In this document: positions 18,101 through 31,124 of the stretch, piece after piece
How positions within the stretch are numbered: the stretch's first letter is position 1
Layout of the letters: each line of letters begins with the position of its first letter
From: Caecitellus pseudoparvulus
Taxonomy: Eukaryota > Bigyra: Bicosoecida
NCBI GenBank assembly: GCA_965644315.1
Contig: CBFFRQ010000053.1
Coordinates: forward strand, 434,001 to 498,000
Direction of reading: 5' to 3'
Length of the DNA: 64,000 bases
The notes under the pieces: model-generated
The model's input: the letters and a program-made list of their open reading frames with translations, nothing else
What the model was told of the DNA's origin: nothing
Database searches by the model: none
Made by a program: the position numbers and the translations under genes

Positions 18101-21100
18101 CGGGTGGCACTGCTGGAGGCAGGTGCCATCGCGTCCTTCATTCGCTGGTGGCCGTGGCTGGGTGCCCGCCTGCAGGGCTTGCTGGCAGCAGGTGTCATTG
18201 AGCCCATGTGCCGCAAACACCAGCACCTCCTCCGCGTCGCGGCTGATGACGGCGTGGTGTTGCTACGAGACACCGTCGCACAGGTGTACGCGCGGTGGGG
18301 GCCCACCATCCGCTACGACCCGCGCACTGGCGAGCCACGGCCCCTGAAGCCGAGTGCGTACTTTGCGTGGCCTGCACCTGACAGTGAGGGCGCACAGCCT
18401 GGCACAGCTCCCACAGCCGTGTTGTTTGAGGCGTGGGTGCTGCGCCGGTGCCTGCGGGCCCTCTCCCGGCTGACACACTCTCGCAAGGGCATTGCCCGAG
18501 TCTTGCGTTCATTTGGCGCGTCGGCCGTGTCCGAGGCAGTGCACCTTCTGGTGGCATCGCCCCTTGGCGACGTGTTGGAGGCTGCGATCGTGGAGGAATC
18601 TGGCCCCCTGCCAGTGACGATGCCCCCAGCCCCCAAGGCGACGGCATCCCTGCCGCACGTCGGGTCACGTTCCCGTCTCGGGGTCACGCGGCCGGGCACT
18701 GCAGCCTCCGCGGCTGTGGAGGAGAGCATTGAGAAGGAGGGCGGTGTGGATGGAGAGTACACGCCTGCCGCGCAGGCAGCGTGGTACCGCGCGAGCCTGT
18801 CGGGGCAGCTGCTGACAACGCTGGGCGTTGGGCGCCTTCTGCGCAAGGCTGCCGTCGGCCTCTGCCGCATGCTGTGGCACAGCGAGTCGCACCTCGCCTC
18901 CAACCACGGCGCGGGCGGGGCCATCGCCGCCATCCTGGACCGTTGCAACCGTTTTGCGGAGGCCGAGACCATAGACGGCGGCGAGGCAGGCGGGGACGCC
19001 CGAACAGTGTACATGTGTCTGGCAGGCCTCTGCAACTTGCTGTCCACGGAGCCAGGGGCGATGCTGGGCGAGTCACAAGGCGCGCTGGCGGCCCTCGCCC
19101 GCATCCTGGACGACGTGAAGCTGCCCAAGGTGTCCCCTGAGGAACTCAACGTGTACTTGACAGCCCAAGCTGAGTCTGCCGTGGTAGCAGGGCGCCACAG
19201 TGATGCGGGTCTGCCACCTGGCCCCCCTCGCGTGCAGACAGGCGCAGTCAGCACACAGGCTGCCCCGTCAACGGGGGCGGAGGAAGCACCCCCGCCGTCC
19301 TCCGACCCCCGGGACTTGGCCATGCCAGCGGTCTTGGCTGCCATGGCTGTGTACAATGCTTCCTGCCACTCAGACGTCTGCCGGCGCCTCATTGATGGGT
19401 ATGCGATGCCGTCGCCCCCGCTGCCCCACCGCCCTGTCACGGACGGAAACCAGAGCCCCCTGGATGTCCTGACTCCAGAGCAACGCGCGCTGCACCTGGG
19501 CTCCCTGGCGTCCTCCCGGCGCACATCAGCGCCTGCCAACCCTGAGGCGGTAGCGCCCGCGGTGCATGCCCTCATGCACTTGACAGCCTTGGCACTGGAC
19601 TCCCTGAAGGCCGCAGGGGTCAACGTGACGGTGTTCACGAACCGGTCCCCCACCTCTGCCCTGGCTGCAGAGCTGGAGCGCCGAGCAAATGCCTCTGCAG
19701 CCTCCGCTGCCTTTGCTCTGACCTCCCCCACACGTGGTCGCGGCCAGCTCGAAGCCGCCAGCGGAGGCAAGCCCCCCATTGCTCCGACGCCAAGCTCGTC
19801 CTTCCGCGGCACTCCCATGGCAGACGGCGCTCCACGTGCGCCCGGGCGCCTGGGCTCCTTCTCCGAGAGCAAGCGCTCCTTCCGCCGCCTGGGCTCTTCC
19901 AAGGGTTCCATCTCGTGGACGGGCGCTGACTCCCAGGACGACACGGAGGAGGCCGCGCCCATCATCGCTGTGGACCTGCCACCGCCCCCTGCTGGGGGAC
20001 CCTACTTCCCTCGCCTGACTGCAGAGCAGCAGCTGCCCCTGCTGCGTGTCCTGCAGCGTGCCATGAACGTCAGTTCTGGAGCGCTGTCGGACGGCTCGCC
20101 GGTACCGCCTGTGTTCCCCAACACAGCGCGCGTGCTGTCGTACTGCCTGGCAGCCCTGCGTAACCTCTCCGACCTGGACGGCGGCCACGACACCAGCTAC
20201 CAAGCCCGCCTTCTCAAGGCGGGTGTCGTCCCGCTCGTCATGCGGGTGCTGACGTCCCGGCAGTCGAGCCCCTTTCCCGGCATGTCCACGCGAACCATAC
20301 AGCAGGAGGCCAAGGCGACTCGTCCAGGGCACCGCATGGGGCCCACGGAAGCTTCCAGGGTCATTCGGACGAAGTTGCTGCCCGCCATTCGCCTGGTCAT
20401 CGCTCAGAACAAGGGGCACAAGCATGTCTCCAAGCCTTCGACTGTGGATGCGCTGCTGCCCCTGGCTTGTGTGTCTGACGCAGTGCACGTGGTGTCCAAC
20501 TTATCAGCCGATATCAGCTGCCGCGAAGCGCTGGTGAAGGCGAACGTGCTGTCCCTGCTCGTGCCAGTCGCTTCTGAGGGCCCCTTCTCAGCCATGTCCC
20601 TGTCACTGGCGCTGTCTGTGAGGCACATCGTCAAGCGCCACACCGAGCTGACCACTCTGAGCAAGGAGGTGGCGCGTATCAAGGCCACCATCGCCCAGCA
20701 AGCGAAGGCTGACACGCTGCCCACTGTTGCCACGGCGCCGTCGGCAGCGGCCGAGCCGGCAGAGAAAGGCAAGCCAAGCCGTTCCCCTAGCACAGCCCAG
20801 CGGCGGCAGGCCCCCCGCCCCGCCGCATCCCTCACATCCCTGACACAGGTGCCTGAGGAGGAGGTGGACCAGCGCTTGCTTGCCGAGGAGCTCGCCATGA
20901 AGGACACGGCATCCAAGGCGCGCGCCTTGTCAGCGCTGGCCCTGTGCAACCTGTCCACAGACGTGCAGTTCATGGACTCGGCGAACTTGGAGGGGGCTCT
21001 GCAAGCGCTCAAGGCACTGGCTGCCGTCGGCGCACAGGACGATCTCATCCGTCTGCGCGTCGCTGCAGCGCTCCGCACTCTGTCCTGCGCAGGCGTGCAT

Positions 21101-24100
21101 GTTTTGCAAATGATGGTCGCTGAGGCTGTGGTGCCCGTTGTCGTGGCCATGGCTTCGTCCAACAAGGAGGAGGTGCGGAAGGAGTGCGTGGGCACCCTGT
21201 ACAACCTGAGCGCCCTGAAGGGCACCGAGCTGCACTTGACTGGCCATGGGGCAGTAGAAGCACTGTCCATCTTGGCTCTCATCCGCAACAACGAGCCTGC
21301 CGTGGTGGCGCTGTGCGTCGAGGCCCTGCACAACATCCTGGCGTCCCCGGCCGCCCGCATGAAGGCGCTGGAACGGGGCATTCCCTGGACCCTCAAGCGC
21401 CTGTGCTTGTCCCCAGCAACGGCCGTCCAGCGGGCCTGTGCCATGACTCTGTTTAAGCTAGTGGCGCACTCAGAGACACAGGACATGCTGGTGGAGCAGG
21501 GCGCCGTGCACAGCGTGATCAAGGTCCTCACGCAGTCCGCCATGGGCGGGGGGCCCGAAGCAGAGGCAACCGAGTCTGTGCACCGCGCCAACAAGGAGAC
21601 TTTTGCCCTGGAGCGGGACCTTGTGCGCGCTGAAGGGGAGGGCCGGGCGCCCGAGCCTCCTGTCATTGCACAGCAGCTGCCCCCGGCAGCCGTGCCTGCC
21701 ACCGGCGACCCTGTCGTGGGCTCGCTGTTTGCAGGCATCCTGGCCACTGTGTCCAAACAACGAGGCCACGAGGGCAAGTTGGTGGCAGAGGGCGCCGTGG
21801 AAGCCCTCGTGCTCCTGTCCGGCTCCCAGATGCGGGAAGCCGACGAGCCCATGGCCACGCCAAAGCGCGCTCCGTCGTCCATCACGCCTGGCGCGCGCCT
21901 GGCCCCCTCGGCAGTGTCCCCTGACCTCTCCATCGCCGCACGAGGCGCCGCAGAAGACCTCATGTCTGGTTTCGGTGCTGCAGCGCTTCGGGCGTCATGC
22001 GCCCTTGGCCTGTACAACTTCACGAACTCCCCCCACGAGCAGGTGCTGGGCCGCATCGTGCAAGGCGGAGGCGCAGGTGTGCTGGTGCACCTGGGCTCTG
22101 ATGGTCTGGAGAGGCTGCGCACACGGCGCCTTGCGGCGCTAGGCATGGCCAACTTGCTGTGGGGCCTGCCCCTGTCAGGCAAAGTGTCCGTCGTCAAGAG
22201 TGGAGCAGCCCAGGTGTACGTGTCGCTGCTGGGCCAGCGGCTGGGGCAGCGCGTGCTGTCGCCGTCCTTGCGGTCCCCCGGGGACACGGCCGGCGGCAGC
22301 CTCATGGCGGAAGAGGGCGAATTTGAGCCACTGCCGTCCAGCCCGGTAGGGGAGAGCAAGTCGCAGGGGCCCGCATCCACAGTTTCCACGCCCACCCAGA
22401 GACGCCCGGCGCCCCTGGAGCTGTCCACGGAATCCCTACCCCCCGCGGTGCCCCTGATTGACGTGCACGACTGGTACGTCGCTGCCAGCACCCTGCACTA
22501 CATTTCCTGCGTGTTGCGGCCTGCAAGACGCATGCCCTACTTCACGCCTACACACCCACGCCCAGCGCCGGGCACTGCAGAAGCCGACGCCCTTGCCGAG
22601 CTCCTGGCAGGCAGCGGGCCAGATGTCGCGCACCAGTCGGTGTCATCGGCGCAGCTCCCGACGTGGGCACCCAGTCATGAGGCTGGGCTGACCCCCCGTG
22701 ACGCCGCGTTGCACAAGGAGCTCATTTCCTTCTTGCTGCGTGATGGCGCGTTGTCGTCATGCCTGGCAACCCTGCATCGCTTTGCTGCGGGGTTCTCGGC
22801 ACACCTGCTGCGCCGCAGTGGGCTGGAAGCCATGCTGCCGGAAGAGTTGCACCACGTGGAGTTTGGCGTCCCGGGGCAGTTGGAGGCCCATCCCCTGATG
22901 GAGACCGCCATGTTGGGGGCTGGCACGCTGGCCAACTTGGCTGCTTCGCGCCGCACGCTCAAGGCGCTGGCTGCCAGCGCCGGCGCAGGTGTCTCAGACA
23001 TCGCGACAGCCGTGGTGGTTGCCTGCGCCCTGCTGACGCAGGACTCATGGGATGCGGAGGAAGCGGGCATCGAAGTCGGGGCAGCACAGGCCACTGCTCC
23101 TGCCCCCACCACGCCGCGAGTTGAGGAGGAAGCGGCTGAGGAGTGGAAAGACAGCGACGAGGAGGACACGGGGGACGCTGGCAGCGCGAGGGAAGAGTCC
23201 ACAGGGCTGAGCCTTGCTCCTGGGGGAGAAGCTGCTCTTGCGGAGCTGACCCAGAGTCCCCGCAACGCCACCTTGAGCATCAGTGTTGCTGAGGAGGAAG
23301 CGGAGGCTGAAGCAGCGGCTGGCAAGCCCGATGCCCCTGCTGGCGCCCTTTCGCCACGCAAGGTGCAGACAGGGGAGGAACTGTCCAGGGCGGCCTTGAC
23401 CCCTGCACCCGTTCCTGAGCCCATCACTCTCAGCGGGGCAGAGGCAAGGCGGGAAGTGCTGCGAGTGCTGGTGGACGAGTGCTTGGTCGTCCTGGGCATC
23501 ATGTCCACCCACACGGGGCTGCTGAAGGTACTGTTGCGGGGGTCAGCGCTCGGCGCAGCGACGACTGCCCTGCTGTGCCCCCACCTCTCCACGAAGACGC
23601 ATGCCCGTGCGGCAGTGCTGCTGCGGAACGTGACGTCCATGCCCGACTCCCGCTCCCTCATGCTGCGCTCCTTCATGCACAGCGCAGGATCTGACCGGGC
23701 CGGGGAGGAGGCGCACGGCGTGGGCTCAGAAGACCTGGACTTGCATGCCGACGGCTCCCCGGATGTGCTGCCTCCCACTCTGGGTGGCACGCGCCGAACG
23801 TGGCAGGCGGCAGATTTCCTGCCCTCTGAAGTGCCGCCCTCCGCAGCGCTGGAGTGCCTCGTCGCAACCACGGTGGACGCGGGGCGCGTCACCAAGGCCC
23901 ACCGCGCCACCATCGCCCGCATGGAAGCAGAGGCCGATGCGGCTGCCGACGCCGCCGAGGCACAGGCACTGGCCGAAGCTGAGCGGCGTAAGAAGGCTGC
24001 CCGGGCCTTGTCCACCGCGCCACAAGCCGACTCCGTCGCCGAGACCTCGCCACCAGACCTGTACGAGGATCTGCCCCCCGTGCCTGTGGAGTACGAGCCT

Positions 24101-27100
24101 GTGGATCCGTCCCTGTTCGCGTTCACGCACCTGCTGAAACCAGACGGACCCCTTGCAGAGGCGCTGACCATGCATTTGCCGCACGACGCCGAGGAAGCGG
24201 GCGCCCAGGGGCCCGAGCCAGGATCTGCCGGCCACTTGCTGCTGCGCCGCACGCGGCCACCTGGCAGCCCGGCAAAGGCAGCAGCTGCTTCGGACGCGGG
24301 TCCCGGGTCCGAGCCTGGTTTCTCTGCGACAGCAGGTATTCGCCCCATGCGCATTCCAGCGGTGCCAGGGCAGGTGCACCACATGTCCCAAGTTTCCTAT
24401 GGCGATGACTGGGACGCCACCGGCTCAGTGTACGTGCAAGGGCCCACCCCTCTGGGCGCGCATGGCTCCCTGGCACTGTACCAGTCTGCTGCCTCCCTGC
24501 CTTCGCGCGCGAGTGGCAGCAACTTCTTCGGAGAGTTACTCGTGGGGGACGGGTCTGCCAGCACTCTGCAGGTGGAGGTGGCCCCCGCCTCCCAGACGTA
24601 CCCCCACCTGGACTTCCTCGTGCGTGCGGACTGTGCCAAGGCACTGTGCAATCTGGCGGGGGACCCTGCGTACCATGCGGCGCTGATTGAGACTGGTGTC
24701 GCTGTTGGGCTGATCTCTGTGGCTGACTCGCCTGTGTGCCCCAAGCCCCTTAGGCACGCCTGCCTGCGGGCGCTGTGCGAGTTGGCCATTGACGAGGAAA
24801 TTGAGCATGCTGAGGACGACAGTGAAGATGAAGGAGCGCCTCGGGCGCCCAAGCGTGCAGTGGAGATGTCCGAAGCCGCCAAGGCCCGCGCGAACGCCGC
24901 CCTGGAGGCTGCCACGTCAGCCGCCACACGCTTGCCAGCCAGCATCTTGGCAGTGGCTGCGCACAAACAGACGGTCGTGTCAGCCGGGGCCGTCTCGGCG
25001 CTCATCGCCATGATGAAGCAGAACGGCATGGCAACCAACCCCGACGTGCAGAGCAGGAACGGCATCACTCCTGCCTTCGGAATTGAGTCTGACTTGGATG
25101 CCCTCATGTTCCATGTGAACACTCGGGTGGGCTCCAGACCAGACCCGCGTCTGTATCGGGGATACTTCCTGGGCGGGCCTCCGCCAGGCGAGGTGTTCGC
25201 TCCCTCCCGCCCGAGACGGTCCTCCGCCACGTCTGAGACGCCTGCACTCTCTGGCCTGGACGCAGCGCTGCAAGAGGGCGAAGATGCTAACCTGGGTGAT
25301 CCGCAAGAGGGAAGTGCAGCTGCTGAGACGGGCGTGCGCCCCACACCACCCCCCGCCCTGGTCAAGGCGCTGCTCGGCTTGGACGGTGCAAGTGAACCTC
25401 TTGCAACGCCCGACTCCACGGGGCAGGCCCACTCCACAACGTGGGGAGGGCTGTCCACGAAGCATGCGACGGGAGGTGCCTTCTGGGGAGGCGTCGGCGG
25501 TACAGGGGCTGCCGTGGAGGGAGAAGCGGGGAGCTCGGTCGCAGCCGTGGACGGCGCCTCCGCTGCGCCTGCGTGGAACAAAGTGAGCCGCACGCTGGAG
25601 GGTGTGCTGCCCAACTCGCCCCGCGCAGCGTACGGGCACGGCTTGACGAGCAGCAGTGTCAGCAGTCTGCGCCGGTCCACATTCACGGACAACGTGACTG
25701 CTCAGGAATTCTGGCAAGACGCAACCGCTGCACTGCACCATAAGGCCGGCGAGAGCAACCAGGCAGTCGTGAAGGCACCGGGCATGCCAACGAAGATTGT
25801 CATCCGGCGCCGCGGCTCCACGCACCTCATTGACCACGCAGATGGCACTGACCTCATCAGCCAAATGACTGCAGCCCGTGGGTCAGCCGGCGGTAAGAGC
25901 TCGCTCGCCAGCGTTGTGCTCGGTGAGGCAGAGGCGTCCTTACGCATGTACGACCTGTGTGATTCCGACTCCGCTTCGGACGGCGAAGGCGAGTCGGCCA
26001 CGCTGTCGTCCCTGCGCCAGAAGTCGGTGGAGGCGTCCCACGCGGCGCAGCGCGTGGGACGCAGGCACACTCGCGGCATGGGCAAGCACGACCCGGAGGC
26101 GGGCCGCGCCTCCCCTGCCGTGGGGTCCCCCGTGCCGTCATCTGCCCGAGCGGCAGCAACGGAGGCTGGGCGGGTGCGGGACGAAGTGGATGAGGCGTTT
26201 CCCTTCGTGTGCCCCCCCCTCGTGTGGAAGGCCATCGTCTCCCACCACTACACGGAAGATCCTCTGGAGTCCTTTGCCGCTGCTGTGCCGAACATGGCGC
26301 CCCTGCTCGTCACGAGCGATGCATGGCCCACAACCGTCGCACCCCTGCCACAACGGGCCCACTCAGGTGCCAGTCGTCGGGAGCTGTCGTATGGTCGGGG
26401 TCACCCTCCTGCAGATGATCAGCGTGCATTGTCACCTGCCCTGCTCGCCCAAGGCGGGGGAGGATTGGGCAAGCTGTCGCCGTCGGCAGCCGCAGCCGCC
26501 ATCAAGCACTATGTGCCAGTGGAACTGCAGGCTGCGTCCGCGCTGGACCTGTGCAATGCGCTGGGAACCCACACTGACGTGGCCTTCCGAGTCATTCAGG
26601 CAGATTGGACTGCCCTGGTTCCAACATGGGCTCGAGGCATGCTGCCCACCGCGCCACCGTCGAGGGACACCAGCGGGACGGGAGTGTCCCCGGCGGCGGT
26701 GCAGGGCTTGGGGGGCATGCAGCCACTGCCAGTGCAGGTCAAGGCCGCCGAAACTCGCCTGGCCACCCTGCCACCTGCCATGGCGCAGCGCCCAGCTCTC
26801 ACGGCCGCTACTCTCACACACTTCCTCGCCCTGTCTATGTGGGCTGGCGAGCCGTGGGCCAGCACCCTGCCAGACCCTGACTTCTCCTTGGCGAAACGTG
26901 CCGCGTACACGACGCTGGCGTCTCCACTGGTGTTTCAGGAAGTGTTTGCTGTGGGTGATGCCCGGCCCGCCAGGGAAGTGCCCCTGGCCCCCGCTGCCAT
27001 CTCGTGGGAGGGAAGTGGGGGCGGGCTATTGACGCTGAGCAGCAGCAAGCGCTCACTGGGGGCCATTCCCGAGTCTGCGGGGCCGACTTCCCCAACCTCC

Positions 27101-29323
27101 CCTAGTGGGGAGGCAAAGCGGGACATTTCCTACATGTCCTTGCCCCCGCCAGAGGAAAGCCCGTCCGGCGGCAGCGCTCCTGATCGTACCCACTGGCTGC
27201 AGGCAGTGCATGCCACGCGCGTTTCTGGGTGCTCCTTCCTGGACCCCATCTCTCAGCGCCTGCTCATCAACTGCATGCGGGATACGGGTGCGACCCTGTA
27301 CTGGCGTCGGGGGGTGCAAGTGGCCATGTGCGACGTCCCGAAAGGGTCCATGGGCCCAGAGGACTTGGCTCTGCCTGGCTTAGCTGCCCCCAAAGCAGCC
27401 AGTGAGAGCAAACACGACCAGGCAGAGCACAGCGATGCACCCACGGAAGGAGCAACAGGCTTTGGCGACGAGGAGCTGTCTGCTGATGAAGGCGAAGGCA
27501 GTGACGGAGTGGGGCTGCAGGGCATGCTGGCCATGGCAGGGCTGGATCGAGGGTCTCTGGCCGAAGTGGACGGCGTCGCCCCCGGAGGAGAGGCGCTGAC
27601 TCCCGCACCCCCCGCTGAGTCTCCGCCGCCCGCCTTTTCCAGGCCGGGCATGTGGAAGCGGCAGGTGCCCCCGCCCACGCAGCTGCCTGAGCAACGAGGC
27701 ATCGTTGACAGGTTTGGCAGGTACGTTCCTCCCGCCACTTCACGACACAGTTTGCAGCACAAGGAGGGCAAGGAGGAGGGCGGCTCAGACGAGGAAGGGC
27801 AGCAGCCTGAACCCGTCAAGAAAGTGGCCCCGGGACCGTTTGTGTCCCACTACGACGCTGCACGGGCTGCCCGCGCTGCTCGGGCGGTGCGTGAAGCAGA
27901 GGCGGCGGCAGCAGAGGCAGCTGCCAGCTCGGCCCAGCGCAAACGCAAAGGCAAGCGCAAGCACAAGAAGGCCGGCGGGTCAAGGCGCTCAGCGTCTGGA
28001 TCCCGTGGCGTCATAGCGTATGGCGGAGGCGAGGCGCTGCACATGGTGCCTGGTCGAGGCACATCAAGGACGCGCCTGCCTCGCGTGAAGCCCTCTTCCA
28101 GTGGCACAGTGGCCGCATCTGCGAGTGGGCTGGGCATGGCGGGCCCGAAGCACGTGGCGCCTGTGGTAGATGTCCCCGTGTTCACAAATCTGGCCAAGGA
28201 CTCCATGTGGGATGAGAAGCACCGAGCATATGAGCGCATCCACATACCACCCGCCCACCCACCCAGCCGGAAAGGTGCCTCCTCAGCTCGAGGCAGCCGA
28301 AGCAGGGGCAGCAATCGCCCCCCCCGACGGACCGGCTCAGCCTCTGCAAGGGCTACCTCATCAGGCGACCTGGGCAGCACGTGGGGACGGCAGCAGCCGC
28401 AAGCGGAGCGTGCGTACGGCAGGAAAGTTGACGAGTCAGACCTTGTGTGGGCTGAGGGCGGGTATTACCTGGCACACGCCGATGATCCTGGGGCAGCTGC
28501 TGAGCGGGATGCCATGCTGGCGTCCCATGCTGCACGTACAGGGGGCGTGCCCCCCCCCTCGCGGCAGAGCACTGCCTCACGGGGCAGCCGACGGCGGAAG
28601 GCTGGCGAACCCCGAGGAGCAGCACAGCCTTTAGAGGCGCCTTCACCCGCCCCTATGGAACGTGCTCCCGCCGACCAGCCAACGGCGCCCACTGCGGCAA
28701 CGGAAGGCAAGGATGCACCCCCAGGCGGGCACACTCCTGCACATCCGGGGCCGACGGCGGCCGCGTCCCCGGGCGCCGGTGAGGACAGCTACGGCCAGGA
28801 TGATTGGGAAGACGACGCCGCACAGGACGGCAAAGCTGAAGCTGGTGCCGACGACGCCGCTGAGAGCTTGCAGCTCGAGGGCCCAGCCAGCCAAGGCCCG
28901 ACGCAGGGCACACTGACGGTGCGTGTGGAGCGCCGGGGTGCCCGGCCGAGCCCTCACGACATCTGGTGGTCCGTCACCCTGCCAGGTATGGGCACGGCCA
29001 CCTGCCCCCGGCAGAAGCAGCCAGGGGCCCACCACAAGTTGACAGTGGACGTGAAAGCTGGCGCGCTGGGGAGTCTACCAGATGCCCTGCACTTGCGCGT
29101 GTTCGACGCTGGCGTGGGCGGTGGCGCCGGTGACCAGGACATGGATGAGTTGACTGACGAGGTCGTGGACATCTCCGCACTGTGGGGACCCCAGCCAGCC
29201 GTCATGGGCCTGCCTGGATCTCAGCGCTCCACAGCGCACAGGGTGGACCTGGACGCAGCGTGGATGACCAAGGAGAACCAGGCGGGAGAGCTGCTGGTGA
29301 CGGCTGTGTACCAGCCCCAGTGA
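15114..29323 (+). CDS. giant armadillo-repeat protein (~4,660 residues)
   Basis: One frame is open for 13.9 kb up to the stop at 29323. It has no ATG near its 5' end that fits, but a small exon at 15114-15191 (MATTTAPSSAGAG ... QMKK) ends in a good donor GTGAGC. It joins in phase to 15419 (MVEFLHRHDVVESL...) after CGCAG, a 227-bp intron. The protein would be about 4,660 residues. Armadillo-type helices recur at about 17330-17520, 17860-18120, 20130-20300, 20900-21480 and 24600-24800, with signatures such as TALCNLSAVQGI, LYNLSALKGTELHL and KALCNLAGDPAYHAALI. They are separated by long Ser/Pro/Ala-rich disordered stretches. The last ~135 residues form a beta-rich segment resembling a C2 domain. 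Gene function is not recognised; a large scaffold is inferred. Confidence 0.85.
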
Positions 29324-29384
29324 GCGGGCCATGCCCACCACCACAAGCTGAATGCATGAGCTTGTCATCCTATGCTGCATTGCG

Positions 29385-30799
29385 TCAGGGAGTCACGTCA
29401 GCCGCCTCAGCAGTCGCCTTGCGCGCCGCACGGCGAGCCCTGGCAGCTTCCACGGCGGCTTTTGTCTTCTCACGCGCAGCCTCGAAGGCAGGCTGCAGCT
29501 GTCCTTTGGAGGCCATGTACTTGAACAAGGCGACAGCCAGGGGGACGTAGTTGTGGCGCCGGCGCACATGCTCTGCCTCCCACTCCTGCCGCTTGGCGTC
29601 GTCGGCTGCGAGGCCTTCTTGCGCAGCCGTGATGCGAGCTTGGAGTTGTTCTTTCTGCACAGCCCGCTCCTCCTCAGTGGCAGCCACTTCAAAGGCCGGC
29701 GCAGCAGCACTGGCCTCTGCAGAAGCCGCGGCAGGGGCGCTCTGACCGGCCTCCACGGCGGCCAGGTGTGCGGAGGCTGCCGCCAGCTCCTCCTGCAAAA
29801 TGGCACGCTGGGAGCGACAGACAGCCATGAGGTTGAAGCGGAGCTCTGAAGCTGCGTACGCTTCAGCCTTGCGCTGGATCTCGGCAATGGCAGGCTGCCA
29901 CCAAGGCCCATCAGACGGCACATCCCCGACGAGGATCGGACCACGCTTCAGGCCGTCCAGCTCGTACACCTTGCCTGCCACCGGGACAAAGGCGACGAAG
30001 TGAAAGGCGTCCTCATCGTCGTCACTAGAGGACTTGCGGGCCTCAGTGATGAAGGGCTCGCTGCGCGCGAACGAGTTGTGCGCCGTGCGGATCGCATGGG
30101 ACGACTCCAGCGACTCCCCGCGCATTTCGGGGGGGAAGGTCTGCGTGAACTCCTTCAAGTCTGTCAGCGTGGGGCCCAGCTCGACGCCCTCGGCATTCAG
30201 CAGGACGTGGATCAGGGCTTGGGTGGCGCAGGCGTTTGTGATGACTTGGTTGGCAAAGTACACGCCACCATCGCCGCCGTACGCCTGAACAGGCCTGTGG
30301 TCTGGGATGCTCTCGTCGTACTTGAAGAGGAAGACGAGACCATGGATGTGCTCCAGGGCGGCGAGGCTCGCATGGTCCAGCGACAGGAGCTCAGTCACCT
30401 CCACATGCTTCGTGCCAAATGCTTCCACCAAGGTGGTGAACACTCCTGCACGTGCAAGGGTTGCAGGATTGAGGGAGTGGGTTGGAGGTGGCCGCGTTTC
30501 ATGCACGAAACGCAGGTTTGGCACGCGACTCCCGGCGCTCCTTCAGCTTCGCAGGTGACAGGCAGCAGCCAGGGAGCGCACACAGGAGGCTGCTAGATAA
30601 GCGAATTCGTGGTTGCACCGCACATCGTTGCGCAGGAAGGCCAGGCACAGGCCGGATTGAAGAGCCCGCTGACAAGCTTGCGCGAAAGGTGCTGCTCCAC
30701 ACGCGCCTCGCGGTCCGCGCAGTGGCGGCGATCAGGGAGCTGTGCACATGTCAAGGCCCTCCACATACCTGGGTCAGACTCAATGGTGGTCCAGCTCAT
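29385..30799 (-). CDS. UCHL5: ubiquitin C-terminal hydrolase UCHL5/UCH37
   Basis: The model joins 30769-30799 and 29385-30445 across a 323-bp intron (GTATGT...GTGCAG), giving 363 residues. Exon 1 is only 31 nt and encodes MSWTTIESDP. The junction creates ESDPGVFTTLVEAFG, the conserved UCH N-terminus; without the splice the frame has no proper start. The cysteine-protease residues are all present: Gln77, Cys83 in NQVITNACATQA, His159 in AFHFVAFVPV and Asp174 in YELDGLKRGP. The C-terminal part (SELRFNLMAVCRS, then YVPLAVALFKYMA) matches the UCH37-like tail that binds the proteasome subunit RPN13 or INO80. It removes ubiquitin from conjugates at the proteasome. An Ala-rich insert near residues 240-275 is lineage-specific. 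Confidence 0.95.
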
Positions 30800-31124
30800 G
30801 GCTTGCAGGCGTCGCAGGCTGCGAGAGCAGTTGGCGTGGTGAGGGTTCCGCCGCTGGGAGCGGCTGCTGCGAAGGTGCAGTGGTGGAGCGCTCGGCAAAA
30901 TGCAAGCTGCGTCAAAGCTGCAGCTGCAGGCGATGCTCATTCTCACGGGCACAGGAGAAAGTTTGGCCCGCCCCGCCTCTCGTTCCAGGCAACAAACCGG
31001 AGGAGGGGCCGCTCAGTGACTGGCTGTCTCGCGCATCCATCTGCTGCCCAGAATCCAAGCGTGTCGTGGTGGGCGTGGGCGGAGGAGGAGGAGTCATCCT
31101 GAGCAGGGGGGCCACCTGCGAGCC
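30800..31124. promoter_or_regulatory. divergent promoter region UCHL5 / Rb-like gene
   Basis: The two genes start 325 bp apart in opposite directions, so this short interval must contain both promoters. It has no open frame with similarity and no obvious TATA box. Confidence 0.6.

Noticed and set aside
18313-19965. 550-residue minus-strand frame
   Set aside because: Same kind of antisense shadow within the ARM gene; low-complexity composition and no conserved motif.
20404-22491. 695-residue minus-strand frame opposite the ARM gene
   Set aside because: It mirrors the third-position GC bias of the plus-strand gene, is Ser/Arg-rich without motifs, and the plus strand has clear ARM repeats here.
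22675-24384. 569-residue minus-strand frame
   Set aside because: Antisense shadow of the ARM gene; composition mirrors the coding strand.
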